DNA from: Sphaerisporangium album
GTDB taxonomy: Bacteria > Actinomycetota > Actinomycetes > Streptosporangiales > Streptosporangiaceae
Direction: 5' to 3'
NCBI RefSeq assembly: GCF_003323745.1
Contig: NZ_QOIL01000007.1
Location: forward strand, 228,799 to 292,798
DNA length: 64,000 nucleotides
Positions within the stretch are counted from its first letter, which is position 1; every line of letters begins with the position of its first letter. The notes under the pieces were generated by a model, which did not search any database, was not told the origin of the DNA, and saw only the letters and a list, made by a program, of their open reading frames with translations. Shown in pieces: positions 24,686 through 32,441 of this stretch. The position numbers and the translations under genes are program-made.

Positions 24686-26305
24686 ATGGCGACCCGTACG
24701 CGGCGCCGTCCGGCACGGCAGGCGAGGGCGGCTCTGCTGCCGGTCCTGCTCACGGGCGCCCTCTCCCTCGCCGCCTGCTCCGGTGGCGGCACGTCCACCA
24801 CGCCCGCGCAGAGCGGAAGCGGAAGCGCGAGCAAGACCCTGGTCATGGACGCGTCCTTCACTCTCAAGACCGCCGACCCCGGCCGCAACTACGAGCCCAC
24901 CGGCCTGATCATCGGCAAGGCCCTCTACGACACGCTGCTGACCTTCGAGGGCTCGGACGTGACCAAGCCCGTCCCCTCCCTCGCCGAGTCCTACGAGCAG
25001 TCCCCCGACGGCAAGACGCTCACGCTCAAGCTGAAGCAGGGCGCCACGTTCTCGGACGGCTCCCCCGTCACCGCCGACGACGTCGTGTTCTCGCTGAACC
25101 GCGTCCGCGACCTGAAGGGCAACCCGTCCTTCCTGCTCGACGGCGTCGAGGTCGCCAAGACCGACGAGACGACGGTCACGCTGACCTCCAAGACGCCCAA
25201 CCCGGCGCTGCCGTTCATCCTGCCGAACCCGGCGCTCGGCATCCTGAACTCCAAGGTCGTCAAGGCGAACGGCGGCACCGCCGACGACTCCGACAAGGCG
25301 GAGCAGTACCTCAACGGCGCGTCGGCCGGTTCAGGGCCGTACGAGCTGGAGTCGTTCAACGCCCAGTCGCAGGTCGTGCTGAAGGCGAACCCGAAGTACT
25401 GGGGCGCCGACAAGCCCGCGTACGGCAAGGTCGTGCTGCGCAACGTCGAGTCGGCCACGCAGAAGCTGAACGTCCAGCGCGGCGACAGCCAGGTGGCGCT
25501 CGACCTGTCGGGCGACCAGATCAAGACGGTCTCCGGGAACATGCGGACCACCAAGACGGCCTCGGCCAACATGGTGTTCCTGCTGTCCAACCAGGACCCT
25601 TCCGTCAGCAAGGTGACGAGCAACCCCAAGATCGTCGAGGCGATCCGCAAGGGCGTGGACTACCAGGGCCTGCTGGAGCTCGCCGGCGAGGGCTCGGTGC
25701 AGGCCCCCGGCGTGATCCCGACGATGCTGCTCGGCGCGCTGCCGCCCGACCAGGCCGTCAAGCGGGACGTCGAGGGCGCCAAGGCGGCCGTCGCCGCCAG
25801 CGGGGTGGCCAACCCGACCGTCAAGCTGGAGTACCCGAGCGACCTGACCCTCCAGGGCCTGTCGTTCCAGCCGTTCGCCGAGCGCATCCAGGCCAATCTC
25901 AAGGAGGTCGGTATCACCGTCGACCTGGCCCCGGCGCCGGTGGCGACCGCGCTCGACAACTACCGCAACGGCAAGGAGGAGCTGGGCCTGTGGTACTGGG
26001 GCCCCGACTACCCCGACCCGACGGACTACCTCGTCTTCCTCCCGGGCAAGACCGTCGGCCTGCGCGCCGGGTGGAAGCCGGGGGCCGACAAGGAGCTGGA
26101 GAGCCTGGGCGACAAGGCCGCCTCGACGATCGGCGACGACACGCGCAAGCAGCTCTACACCGACATCCAGAGCAGGCTGAACGCCTCGGGCCCGTTCATC
26201 CCGCTCATCCAGCCCAGCCAGAACATCGTGACGGCCGCCTCCGTCACCGGCCTCGCGTTCCACCCCGTGTGGACGGTCGATGTCGCGGCCCTCGGCGTCA
26301 AGTGA
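24686..26305 (+). CDS. Peptide ABC transporter substrate-binding lipoprotein (family 5)
   Basis: 539 residues with a lipoprotein signal (LLTGALSLAACS, lipid-anchored Cys ~33). The SBP_bac_5 fold is shown by LAESYEQSPDGKTLTLKLKQ, FSDGSPVTADDVVFSLNR and LWYWGPDYPDPTDYL. GGAGGAAACAG precedes the ATG. It would capture di- or oligopeptides outside the membrane and deliver them to the two permeases downstream. The permease gene starts inside its last codons (26-bp overlap), showing one operon. Confidence 0.93.
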   Translation: MATRTRRRPARQARAALLPVLLTGALSLAACSGGGTSTTPAQSGSGSASKTLVMDASFTLKTADPGRNYEPTGLIIGKALYDTLLTFEGSDVTKPVPSLAESYEQSPDGKTLTLKLKQGATFSDGSPVTADDVVFSLNRVRDLKGNPSFLLDGVEVAKTDETTVTLTSKTPNPALPFILPNPALGILNSKVVKANGGTADDSDKAEQYLNGASAGSGPYELESFNAQSQVVLKANPKYWGADKPAYGKVVLRNVESATQKLNVQRGDSQVALDLSGDQIKTVSGNMRTTKTASANMVFLLSNQDPSVSKVTSNPKIVEAIRKGVDYQGLLELAGEGSVQAPGVIPTMLLGALPPDQAVKRDVEGAKAAVAASGVANPTVKLEYPSDLTLQGLSFQPFAERIQANLKEVGITVDLAPAPVATALDNYRNGKEELGLWYWGPDYPDPTDYLVFLPGKTVGLRAGWKPGADKELESLGDKAASTIGDDTRKQLYTDIQSRLNASGPFIPLIQPSQNIVTAASVTGLAFHPVWTVDVAALGVK

Positions 26306-27416
26306 GGGCCCGGCGGGCGGCGCGGAGGTCCCCGCCGCCCGCCCGGACCCCGTTTCCGCCGCTCCCGCCGCTCCCGGGCGCCGGGCGCGGCATCCGCTGG
26401 CGAGGTTCCTGCTGCGCCGCGTCGCGATCGCGGTGCTGCTGGCCTTCGGGATCACGCTGGTCACGTTCGTCCTGACCAACCTGGTGCCGGGCGACCCGGT
26501 CACGGCCAACCTCGGCCAGCGGGCGCTCGGCGACCCGGCGATCGTCGCGCAGTTCCGCGCCGAGCACGGGCTGGACAAGCCGCTTCCCGCGCAGTACCTG
26601 ACCTACCTGGGCGGGCTGTCGCGGGGCGATCTCGGCGTCAGCCAGCAGAGCCACCGTCCCGTGCTCACCGACCTGGCGGAGTTCGTGCCGTCCACGATCG
26701 AGCTGGCGGGCGGCGCGATCCTGATCTCGCTGGTGGCGGGCGTGGCGTTCGGCGTGGTCGCCGCGCTGCGCCACGACCGGCTGTCGGACCAGGTCCTGCG
26801 CGTGCTGAGCCTGGTCGGCATCTCGGTGCCGACGTTCTGGCTGGCGCTGGTGGCGTTCTACGTGTTCTTCTTCCGGCTGCAGATCACGCCGGGCAGCGGG
26901 CGCATCGACCCGGACATGAGCGCCCCGCCGGCCGTCACCGGGCTGTTCACGGTCGACGCCGCGCTGGCCGGGCAGTGGGACGTGTTCGCCTCGGCCGCCG
27001 GCCACCTGGTCACCCCGGCACTGGTGCTGGCCGCGTACACGATCGGCCTGCTCACCCGGTTCACCCGGTCGGCGGTGCTGGAGGTGCTCGGGCAGGACTA
27101 CGTGCGGGCGGCGCGGGCCAAGGGCCTGCCGGGTCGGGTGATCCTGTTCCGGTACGTCCTGCGCTCGGCGCTCGTGCCGATCATCACGGTGGCGGGCCTG
27201 GCCTTCGGCAGCCTGCTGTCGGGGACGGTGCTGGTCGAGTCGGTGTTCGCCCGTCCCGGCATCGGCCAGTACGCCTACAAGAGCGCCACGACCCTCGACC
27301 TGCCCGCCGTGATGGGCGTCGGGCTCGTCGTGGGCTGCGTGTACGTCGTGATCAACCTGGTGGTCGACATCCTGTACGGGGTCATCGACCCGAGATTGAC
27401 TTCATCCCCCTCCTAA
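26280..27416 (+). CDS. Peptide ABC transporter permease (DppB type), 3' end altered by tnpB element
   Basis: 378 residues with six membrane segments and the inner-membrane permease signature DYVRAARAKGLPGRVILFRY (~residues 275-294). The start at 26280 overlaps the binding-protein gene. The normal family C-terminus (YGVIDPR) is followed by LTSSPS encoded by the right end of the inserted tnpB element, and the TAA stop lies in the loop of that element's end hairpin. Loss of a few terminal residues probably does not abolish function. The partner permease now lies 1.35 kb downstream. Confidence 0.9.
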   Translation: MSRPSASSEGPAGGAEVPAARPDPVSAAPAAPGRRARHPLARFLLRRVAIAVLLAFGITLVTFVLTNLVPGDPVTANLGQRALGDPAIVAQFRAEHGLDKPLPAQYLTYLGGLSRGDLGVSQQSHRPVLTDLAEFVPSTIELAGGAILISLVAGVAFGVVAALRHDRLSDQVLRVLSLVGISVPTFWLALVAFYVFFFRLQITPGSGRIDPDMSAPPAVTGLFTVDAALAGQWDVFASAAGHLVTPALVLAAYTIGLLTRFTRSAVLEVLGQDYVRAARAKGLPGRVILFRYVLRSALVPIITVAGLAFGSLLSGTVLVESVFARPGIGQYAYKSATTLDLPAVMGVGLVVGCVYVVINLVVDILYGVIDPRLTSSPS

Positions 27417-27550
27417 AGGAGGGGGATTCCCACCCTCGCGGGTGAGGTTTCCTGCTTCGTTGCCAACTGCACCCGGGAGGTCCCGGCTTGTCTTACGTCA
27501 GCTCCACAGGCGGACACCGCTCGACCAGCGGCCAGGATGTTCTTGGCGGC
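27397..27550 (-). ncRNA. Predicted TnpB guide RNA (omegaRNA) scaffold
   Basis: In studied TnpB systems the guide RNA comes from the 3' end of tnpB and the right end of the element, and its guide is the flanking DNA. Here that region covers the last codons of tnpB, a CACCCTCGCGGGTG hairpin (27431-27444) and the 10-bp end hairpin. The guide would be read from ~27395 downward, in the 3' end of the permease gene. The 5' boundary is a guess. Confidence 0.4.
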
Positions 27551-28615
27551 GTTGACGTCCCGGTCGTGCCGGGTGCCGCAGGACGGGCACTGCCACGTCC
27601 GGGTGCCGAGCGAGAGTCCGGCGAGCAGGTGCCCGCACGACGAACAGGTCTTGGAGGAGGGGTACCAGCGGTCGATCACGATCAGGTGCCGCCCGTACTT
27701 GGCGGTCTTGTACTCCAGTTGGCGGCGGAATTCGCCCCAGCCGCAGTCGGAGATGGCCCGGGCGAGGGATCGGTTGCGGACCATGTTCTTCACGGCGAGG
27801 TCTTCGATCACGATCACGTCGTGGCCGGTCACCAGGCGGGTGCTGGTCTTGTGCAGGAAGTCGGCGCGTGCGTCACCGACCTTGGTGTGGGCGCGGGCGA
27901 CTTTGGCCTTGGCCTTGGCCCGGTTGGCGCTGCCGCGCTGCTTGCGCGCCATGCGCCGCTGGTAACGGGCCAGGTTCTTCGCCCTGCGCGCCAGATGACG
28001 CGGGTTGGCGATCTTCTCGCCGGTGGACAGGACGGCGAAGTCCTTGACGCCCAGGTCGACGCCGGCCGACGAGTCGGTGGCCGGGGCATGCTCGGGTTCG
28101 CCGGCGGTCTCGACGGCGAAGGAGGCGTACCAGCGGCCGTCGGGGTCACGGGAGACGGTCACGGTCGTCGGGTTCAGCGTGGCCGGGTCCACCTCGGGCC
28201 AGGACCACACGAACGCGACCGGGGCGTCCATCTTCGCCAGGTGCAGCCGCCCGTCCCTCCAGCGGAACGCCGAGCGGGTGTAGGTCGCCGACTGCCTGCC
28301 GTGCCGGGACTTGAAGCGGGGGTAGCGGGCGCGTCCGGCGAAGAAGTTCATGAACGCCGCGTACTGCTGCCGCAACGTCTGCTGGAGCGGCACGGAGGAG
28401 ACCTCGAACAGGAAGGCGAACTCGGGGTCGCGTTTCAGTTCGGTCAGGTACCGGTCGGTCTGCGCGTAGGAGGTCCTGGTCCGGTCGGCCTGGTAGCGGG
28501 CGTGCCGCCAGGCCAGGACACGATTCCACACCAGGCGTACGCACCCGAACGTGCGGTTCAGCACCGCGGCTTGTTCGGGGGTGGGGTAGATCCGCACCTT
28601 GTATGCCGTGCGCAT
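27413..28615 (-). CDS. tnpB: TnpB RNA-guided endonuclease
   Basis: 400 residues and apparently intact. The N-terminal helix-turn-helix region starts AYKVRIYPTPEQAAVLN. The split RuvC active site is Asp187 (GVDLGVKDF), Glu271 (VIVIEDLAV) and Asp353 (DRDVNAAKNI), with the zinc finger Cys324/327/343/346 (KTCSSCG and WQCPSCG) between the last two. TnpB cuts DNA next to a short TAM using a guide RNA from its own element and helps the element persist. The TAG stop overlaps the loop of the right-end hairpin, which also supplies the stop of the convergent permease gene. Confidence 0.95.
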   Translation of the reverse strand: MRTAYKVRIYPTPEQAAVLNRTFGCVRLVWNRVLAWRHARYQADRTRTSYAQTDRYLTELKRDPEFAFLFEVSSVPLQQTLRQQYAAFMNFFAGRARYPRFKSRHGRQSATYTRSAFRWRDGRLHLAKMDAPVAFVWSWPEVDPATLNPTTVTVSRDPDGRWYASFAVETAGEPEHAPATDSSAGVDLGVKDFAVLSTGEKIANPRHLARRAKNLARYQRRMARKQRGSANRAKAKAKVARAHTKVGDARADFLHKTSTRLVTGHDVIVIEDLAVKNMVRNRSLARAISDCGWGEFRRQLEYKTAKYGRHLIVIDRWYPSSKTCSSCGHLLAGLSLGTRTWQCPSCGTRHDRDVNAAKNILAAGRAVSACGADVRQAGTSRVQLATKQETSPARVGIPLL

Positions 28616-28769
28616 GTTCGTATCTTGACGGACGGCACAGAGATCCGTCCGCGGAAGGAAAGGTCATGAGTGCCTGGCACTCCAGGATGTCCCGGCTGCG
28701 CCGCGCCGCCCCTGACGGGGCCCCGATTCCTCCCGGCTCTGAAGGACCCGGCTTCCTCCGGAGGTTTCG

Positions 28770-29672
28770 GTGAAACATCTGCATCGACCCGTATCCCGCC
28801 CTTCCGGGAGTGAGGCTCCGATGAGGATCCTCTCGCGGATGCCCGAGGCCTGGCGGCGGCCGCTCGCCGTCGTGGGGTGCGTGGTGGCCGCCGTCTGGCT
28901 GGTGATCGCCGTCGCCGCTCCCCTGCTCGCGCCGCACGACCCGCTGGCGCAGGACCTGCCCCGGCTGGCCTCTCCCGGGCCGGGGCACTGGTTCGGCACC
29001 GACCAGCTCGGGCGGGACATCCTGTCGCGGGTCATGTACGGGGCGCGGGTGTCGATCCCGCTGACGTTGCTGCTGGTGGTGTTGTCGCTGCTGATCGGGG
29101 GTCTCCTCGGCGCCTGCGCCGGATATTTCGGTAGATGGGTGGGCGAGGGCATCATGCGGCTCGCCGACCTGGTCTTCGCGTTCCCGACGGTGATCCTCGC
29201 GATGGTCGTCGCCGCGGCGCTCGGCGCGAGCCTCACCAACGCCGTCCTCGCGGTGCTGGTCGTCGCCTGGCCCGCGTACGCGCGCGTCACCCGCGGGCTC
29301 ATCCTCGGCATGCGCGAGCGCGAGTTCGTGCTCAGCGGGCGGCTGCTCGGCTTCTCCGCCTGGCGGTCGCTGCGCGTGGACGTCCTGCCGAACGTCACCG
29401 GCCCCGTGCTCGTGCTCGCCACGCTGGACATCGGCACCGCGCTGCTCCTGCTGTCCGGCCTGTCCTTCCTCGGCCTGGGCGCCAAGCCGCCGTCCCCCGA
29501 GTGGGGGGCCATGGTCGCCTCCGGGGTGGAGGTCTTCGACAGCTGGTGGGTCGCGACGTTCCCGGGCCTGGCCATCCTGACCGTGGTGCTGGCGTTCAAC
29601 TTCCTCGGCGACACGCTGCGCGACGCCCTGGACCCGCGCACCGCCCGCGCGATCAAGGAGCGAGCGCTGTGA
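28770..29672 (+). CDS. Peptide ABC transporter permease (DppC type)
   Basis: 300 residues from the GTG at 28770 (GGAGG upstream), or 283 from the ATG at 28821 (GAGG upstream). The inserted tnpB element ends close to the first start, so the native start may be the ATG. Motifs: HWFGTDQLGRDILSRVMYGA, typical of DppC/OppC, and YARVTRGLILGMREREFVLS for ATPase contact, with about six membrane segments. Its stop overlaps the first ATPase gene by 4 bp. Since the element separates it from the upstream permease, expression may be weaker or depend on a promoter in the element. Confidence 0.92.
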   Translation: MKHLHRPVSRPSGSEAPMRILSRMPEAWRRPLAVVGCVVAAVWLVIAVAAPLLAPHDPLAQDLPRLASPGPGHWFGTDQLGRDILSRVMYGARVSIPLTLLLVVLSLLIGGLLGACAGYFGRWVGEGIMRLADLVFAFPTVILAMVVAAALGASLTNAVLAVLVVAWPAYARVTRGLILGMREREFVLSGRLLGFSAWRSLRVDVLPNVTGPVLVLATLDIGTALLLLSGLSFLGLGAKPPSPEWGAMVASGVEVFDSWWVATFPGLAILTVVLAFNFLGDTLRDALDPRTARAIKERAL

Positions 29673-30472
29673 CCGACGTGACGGACGTGACCCGGGCGGA
29701 CGAGGTGCTGCGGGTCGAGGGCCTGACCGTCTCCATCGGCCCGCACGAGATCCTGCGGGGCGTGGACCTCGCCCTGGCACCCGGCCGCGTGCACGGCCTG
29801 GCGGGCGAGAGCGGGTCGGGCAAGACCATGACGGGCCTGGCCACGCTGGGCCTGCTCCCGCACGGGGCGCGCACCGGCGGGCGCGTCGTCTTCGGCGGCC
29901 GCGACCTGCTCGCCCTGCCCCAGCGGCAGCTGAACGCGGTCCGCGGCCGCGAGATCGCGATGGTGTTCCAGGACCCGGCGACCAGCCTGCACCCGATGCT
30001 GACGATCGGCCGCCAGCTCACCGAGCACATGCGCCACCACCTCAAGCTCGGCAGGGCCGAGGCGCGGGCGCGCGCGGTCGAACTGCTCGGGCAGGTGCGC
30101 ATCCCCGGGCCGGCGGCGGCCGTCGACCGCTACCCGCACCAGTTCTCCGGCGGCATGCGCCAGCGCGTCGCCATCGCCGTCGCGCTGGCGTGCGGGCCGA
30201 AGGTCCTGATCGCCGACGAGCCGACGACGGCGCTGGACGTCACCGTGCAGGCGGGCGTCCTGCGCCTGCTCAGGGGCCTGTGCGACGACCTCGGGCTGGC
30301 CGTGCTGCTGGTGACGCACGACCTCGGGGTCATGTCCGCCGTCGCCGACGACGTCAGCGTCATGAAGGACGGACTCGTCGTGGAGACCGGCCCCCGGGGC
30401 CGGGTGCTGCGCGAGCCGGACCACCCCTACACCCGCGCCCTGCTGGACGCCCTGCCGAGGGAGAAGCCGTGA
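29669..30472 (+). CDS. Peptide ABC transporter ATP-binding protein (DppD type)
   Basis: About 267 residues from the GTG at 29669. Walker A is GESGSGKTMTG, the Q-loop is VFQDPATSLHP, the signature is FSGGMRQRVAIA and Walker B is VLIADEPTTALDV, followed by the switch His in LLVTHDLGV. The Asp/Thr order and DEPTTALD are typical for oligopeptide ATPases. It lacks the long Cys-rich C-terminal tail usual in the pair, which is present in the partner gene. 4-bp overlaps on both sides. Confidence 0.93.
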   Translation: MTDVTDVTRADEVLRVEGLTVSIGPHEILRGVDLALAPGRVHGLAGESGSGKTMTGLATLGLLPHGARTGGRVVFGGRDLLALPQRQLNAVRGREIAMVFQDPATSLHPMLTIGRQLTEHMRHHLKLGRAEARARAVELLGQVRIPGPAAAVDRYPHQFSGGMRQRVAIAVALACGPKVLIADEPTTALDVTVQAGVLRLLRGLCDDLGLAVLLVTHDLGVMSAVADDVSVMKDGLVVETGPRGRVLREPDHPYTRALLDALPREKP

Positions 30473-31383
30473 CCCTGCTGACCGTCGACGACCTGGTCGT
30501 CGACCACCGGACACCCGGCCGCCCGGCCGTGCGGGCGGTCGCGGGGGCCAGCCTGAGCGTGGCGGCCGGGGAGGTGGTCGGGCTGGTCGGCGAGTCCGGG
30601 TGCGGCAAGTCGACGCTGGCCCGCGCGGTGTGCGGGCTCGTCCCGGCGGGTGGGGGCACGATCGCGTTCGAGGGCGGACGGGTGACCCGCCTCGGCCTGC
30701 GCCGCCGGGACCGGGCCCTCACCAAGATCCAGATGGTGTTCCAGGACCCGTACGCGTCGCTGAACCCCCGGCGGCGGGTGGGCGCCCAGATCGCCGACGG
30801 CCTGGAGGTCGCCGGGGACCGCGAGACGACGCCCGGCGGGATGCTGGAGCGGGTGGGCCTGCCCGGGCGGATGGCCGGACGATACCCGCACGAGTTCTCC
30901 GGCGGGCAGCGGCAGCGCATCGCCATCGCCCGCGCGCTGGCGGCCCGTCCCTCGCTGCTGATCGGGGACGAGCCGATCTCGGCGCTGGACGCCTCGGCGC
31001 AGGCGCAGGTGGCGACGCTGATGCGCGACCTCGCGGTGGAGTCGGGCGCGGGGCTGCTGTTCATCAGCCACGACCTGTCCGTCGTCCGGCTGATCGCCGA
31101 CCGCATCGCCGTGATGTACCTCGGGAAGATCGTCGAGACGGGGCCCACGGCGGAGGTCTGGGCGAACCCCCGCCATCCGTACACCCAGGCGCTGCTGCGG
31201 GCGGTGCCGGAGGCGGACGGGCTGGGCCGGCTGCCCCAGGAACTCGCCGGGGACGTGCCCGACCCGGCCGATCCCCCGCCGGGCTGCCGCTTCCACCCGC
31301 GGTGCCCGGCGGCGATGGACGTCTGCGCCGAGAGGGAACCCGCGCCGGGACCGGTGTCCTGCTGGCTGTACCCGCCCGCATGA
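30469..31383 (+). CDS. Peptide ABC transporter ATP-binding protein (DppF type)
   Basis: 304 residues from the GTG at 30469. Walker A GESGCGKSTLA, Q-loop VFQDPYASLNPRR, signature FSGGQRQRIAIA, Walker B LLIGDEPISALDAS and switch LFISHDLSV are all present. The C-terminal oligo_HPY region has PPPGCRFHPRCPAAMDVC, the Cys cluster that can hold an iron-sulfur centre in this family. With the preceding ATPase it forms the heterodimeric motor of the importer. It overlaps the M24-like gene by 4 bp. Confidence 0.93.
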   Translation: MTLLTVDDLVVDHRTPGRPAVRAVAGASLSVAAGEVVGLVGESGCGKSTLARAVCGLVPAGGGTIAFEGGRVTRLGLRRRDRALTKIQMVFQDPYASLNPRRRVGAQIADGLEVAGDRETTPGGMLERVGLPGRMAGRYPHEFSGGQRQRIAIARALAARPSLLIGDEPISALDASAQAQVATLMRDLAVESGAGLLFISHDLSVVRLIADRIAVMYLGKIVETGPTAEVWANPRHPYTQALLRAVPEADGLGRLPQELAGDVPDPADPPPGCRFHPRCPAAMDVCAEREPAPGPVSCWLYPPA

Positions 31384-32360
31384 CCGGCGAGGTCCTGGCG
31401 GCCGTCCTCGCCGAGATGGCCGAGGCCGGGCTGGACGCCCTCGTGCTGCGGCCCTCCCCCGACCTCGACTACCTGGCCGGGCACGACGCGTCGGGGTTCC
31501 TCGTGCTCGTCCCCGGCCGCACGCCGGGCTTCGCGGCCGAGGCGGCGGGGGCGGCGGCGCTGATCCCCGCGTCGGCGTCCCGGGTCGGGGTGGACGGCGA
31601 GATGCGCGCACGCGAGCTGTTCGCGCTGAGCCTCACGGCGGACCTGGTGCTGGCGTCCGAGGTGCTGGCGCCGCTGCGGGCCGTCAAGCGGCCGGAGGAG
31701 CTCGCCGCGATCGAGCGCGCCGTCGCCGCCACCGACCTGGTGCTCACGTTCGCCCCGCACCTGCGCTGGTTCGGCGCCACCGAGGACGCGATGGCGCGGC
31801 GGCTGGCCGGGGAGTCGGGCGCCTCCGGGCTGGTGTCGGTCGTCGTGGCGGCCGGGGAGAACACCGCGCGGCCGGGGCACCTGCCGGGCGGGCGGGTGAT
31901 CAACCCCGGGGACGCGGTGGCGATCCGGGTGAGCGCGCGGCACCGCGGGTACCACGCGCACGCGAGCCGGGGCTTCGTCGTGGCCGAGCCGCCCGAGGAC
32001 TTCGACGCCGTGTACGCGGTGCTGCTGGCCGCGCGCGACGCCGCCGCCGGGGCCGTGCGGCCGGGCGCGCCCGCCTCGCACGTCCACGCGGCGGCCGAGG
32101 CCGTGCTCGACGAGAGCGGGTACGGCCCCTACGTCACGGGCGGGACCGGCCACGGGGTCGGGCTGGCGCCTCGCGAGGGGCCGTGGCTGTCGGCGGGCGA
32201 CCACACCGTGCTGGCGCCGGGCATGACGATGGCGATCGAGCCCGGCATCCACGTGCCCGATCTTTACGGTGCGCGAGTCGGAGATGTGGTCGAGTGCACG
32301 CAAACCGGGGTACGGACCATGAACCGGACGCCGGGCGCACTCCTGGTCCTTGACCCATAG
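31380..32360 (+). CDS. M24-fold (Xaa-Pro aminopeptidase/creatinase-like) protein lacking metal ligands
   Basis: 326 residues. A creatinase-type N-terminal domain (LDALVLRPSPDLDYLAGHD) is followed by the pita-bread domain. In active aminopeptidases the first two ligands are Asp residues in DxG...GY..D.TR; here the segment is VAIRVSARHRGYHAHASR, so both are replaced (Arg and His). The His in GTGHGVGLAP and the Glu in MAIEPGIHV are kept, but the last Glu site reads RVGDVVECT, with Gly where the metal ligand is expected. It is therefore either a metal-free hydrolase like creatinase or a non-catalytic protein. Last gene of the peptide operon. Confidence 0.8.
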   Translation: MTGEVLAAVLAEMAEAGLDALVLRPSPDLDYLAGHDASGFLVLVPGRTPGFAAEAAGAAALIPASASRVGVDGEMRARELFALSLTADLVLASEVLAPLRAVKRPEELAAIERAVAATDLVLTFAPHLRWFGATEDAMARRLAGESGASGLVSVVVAAGENTARPGHLPGGRVINPGDAVAIRVSARHRGYHAHASRGFVVAEPPEDFDAVYAVLLAARDAAAGAVRPGAPASHVHAAAEAVLDESGYGPYVTGGTGHGVGLAPREGPWLSAGDHTVLAPGMTMAIEPGIHVPDLYGARVGDVVECTQTGVRTMNRTPGALLVLDP

Positions 32361-32441
32361 TTTCCGGCGTCTTACCCTTCCGGCGCCCTGACCTCGAAGG
32401 ATCCGCATTTAGTGTGATCACGAGGCGGACAGGGGGGCGCG

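Larger units (their letters stand above)
27396..28770 (-). mobile_element. IS200/IS605-type tnpB element without transposase
   Basis: A single-gene element lies between two permease genes that are normally adjacent. The right end has a perfect 10-bp hairpin with TAAA loop (27404-27427), typical of this superfamily. The left end is less certain: imperfect palindromic sequence runs through 28690-28770, up to the next permease start. No tnpA is present, so mobility would need a transposase in trans. A TTGA/TCAA at 27396-27399 may be the right-end cleavage site. Confidence 0.75.

Noticed and set aside
27396..28770. Complete IS605 with tnpA
   Set aside because: Only tnpB is present; the sequence between tnpB and the element ends is too short for a Y1 transposase gene.
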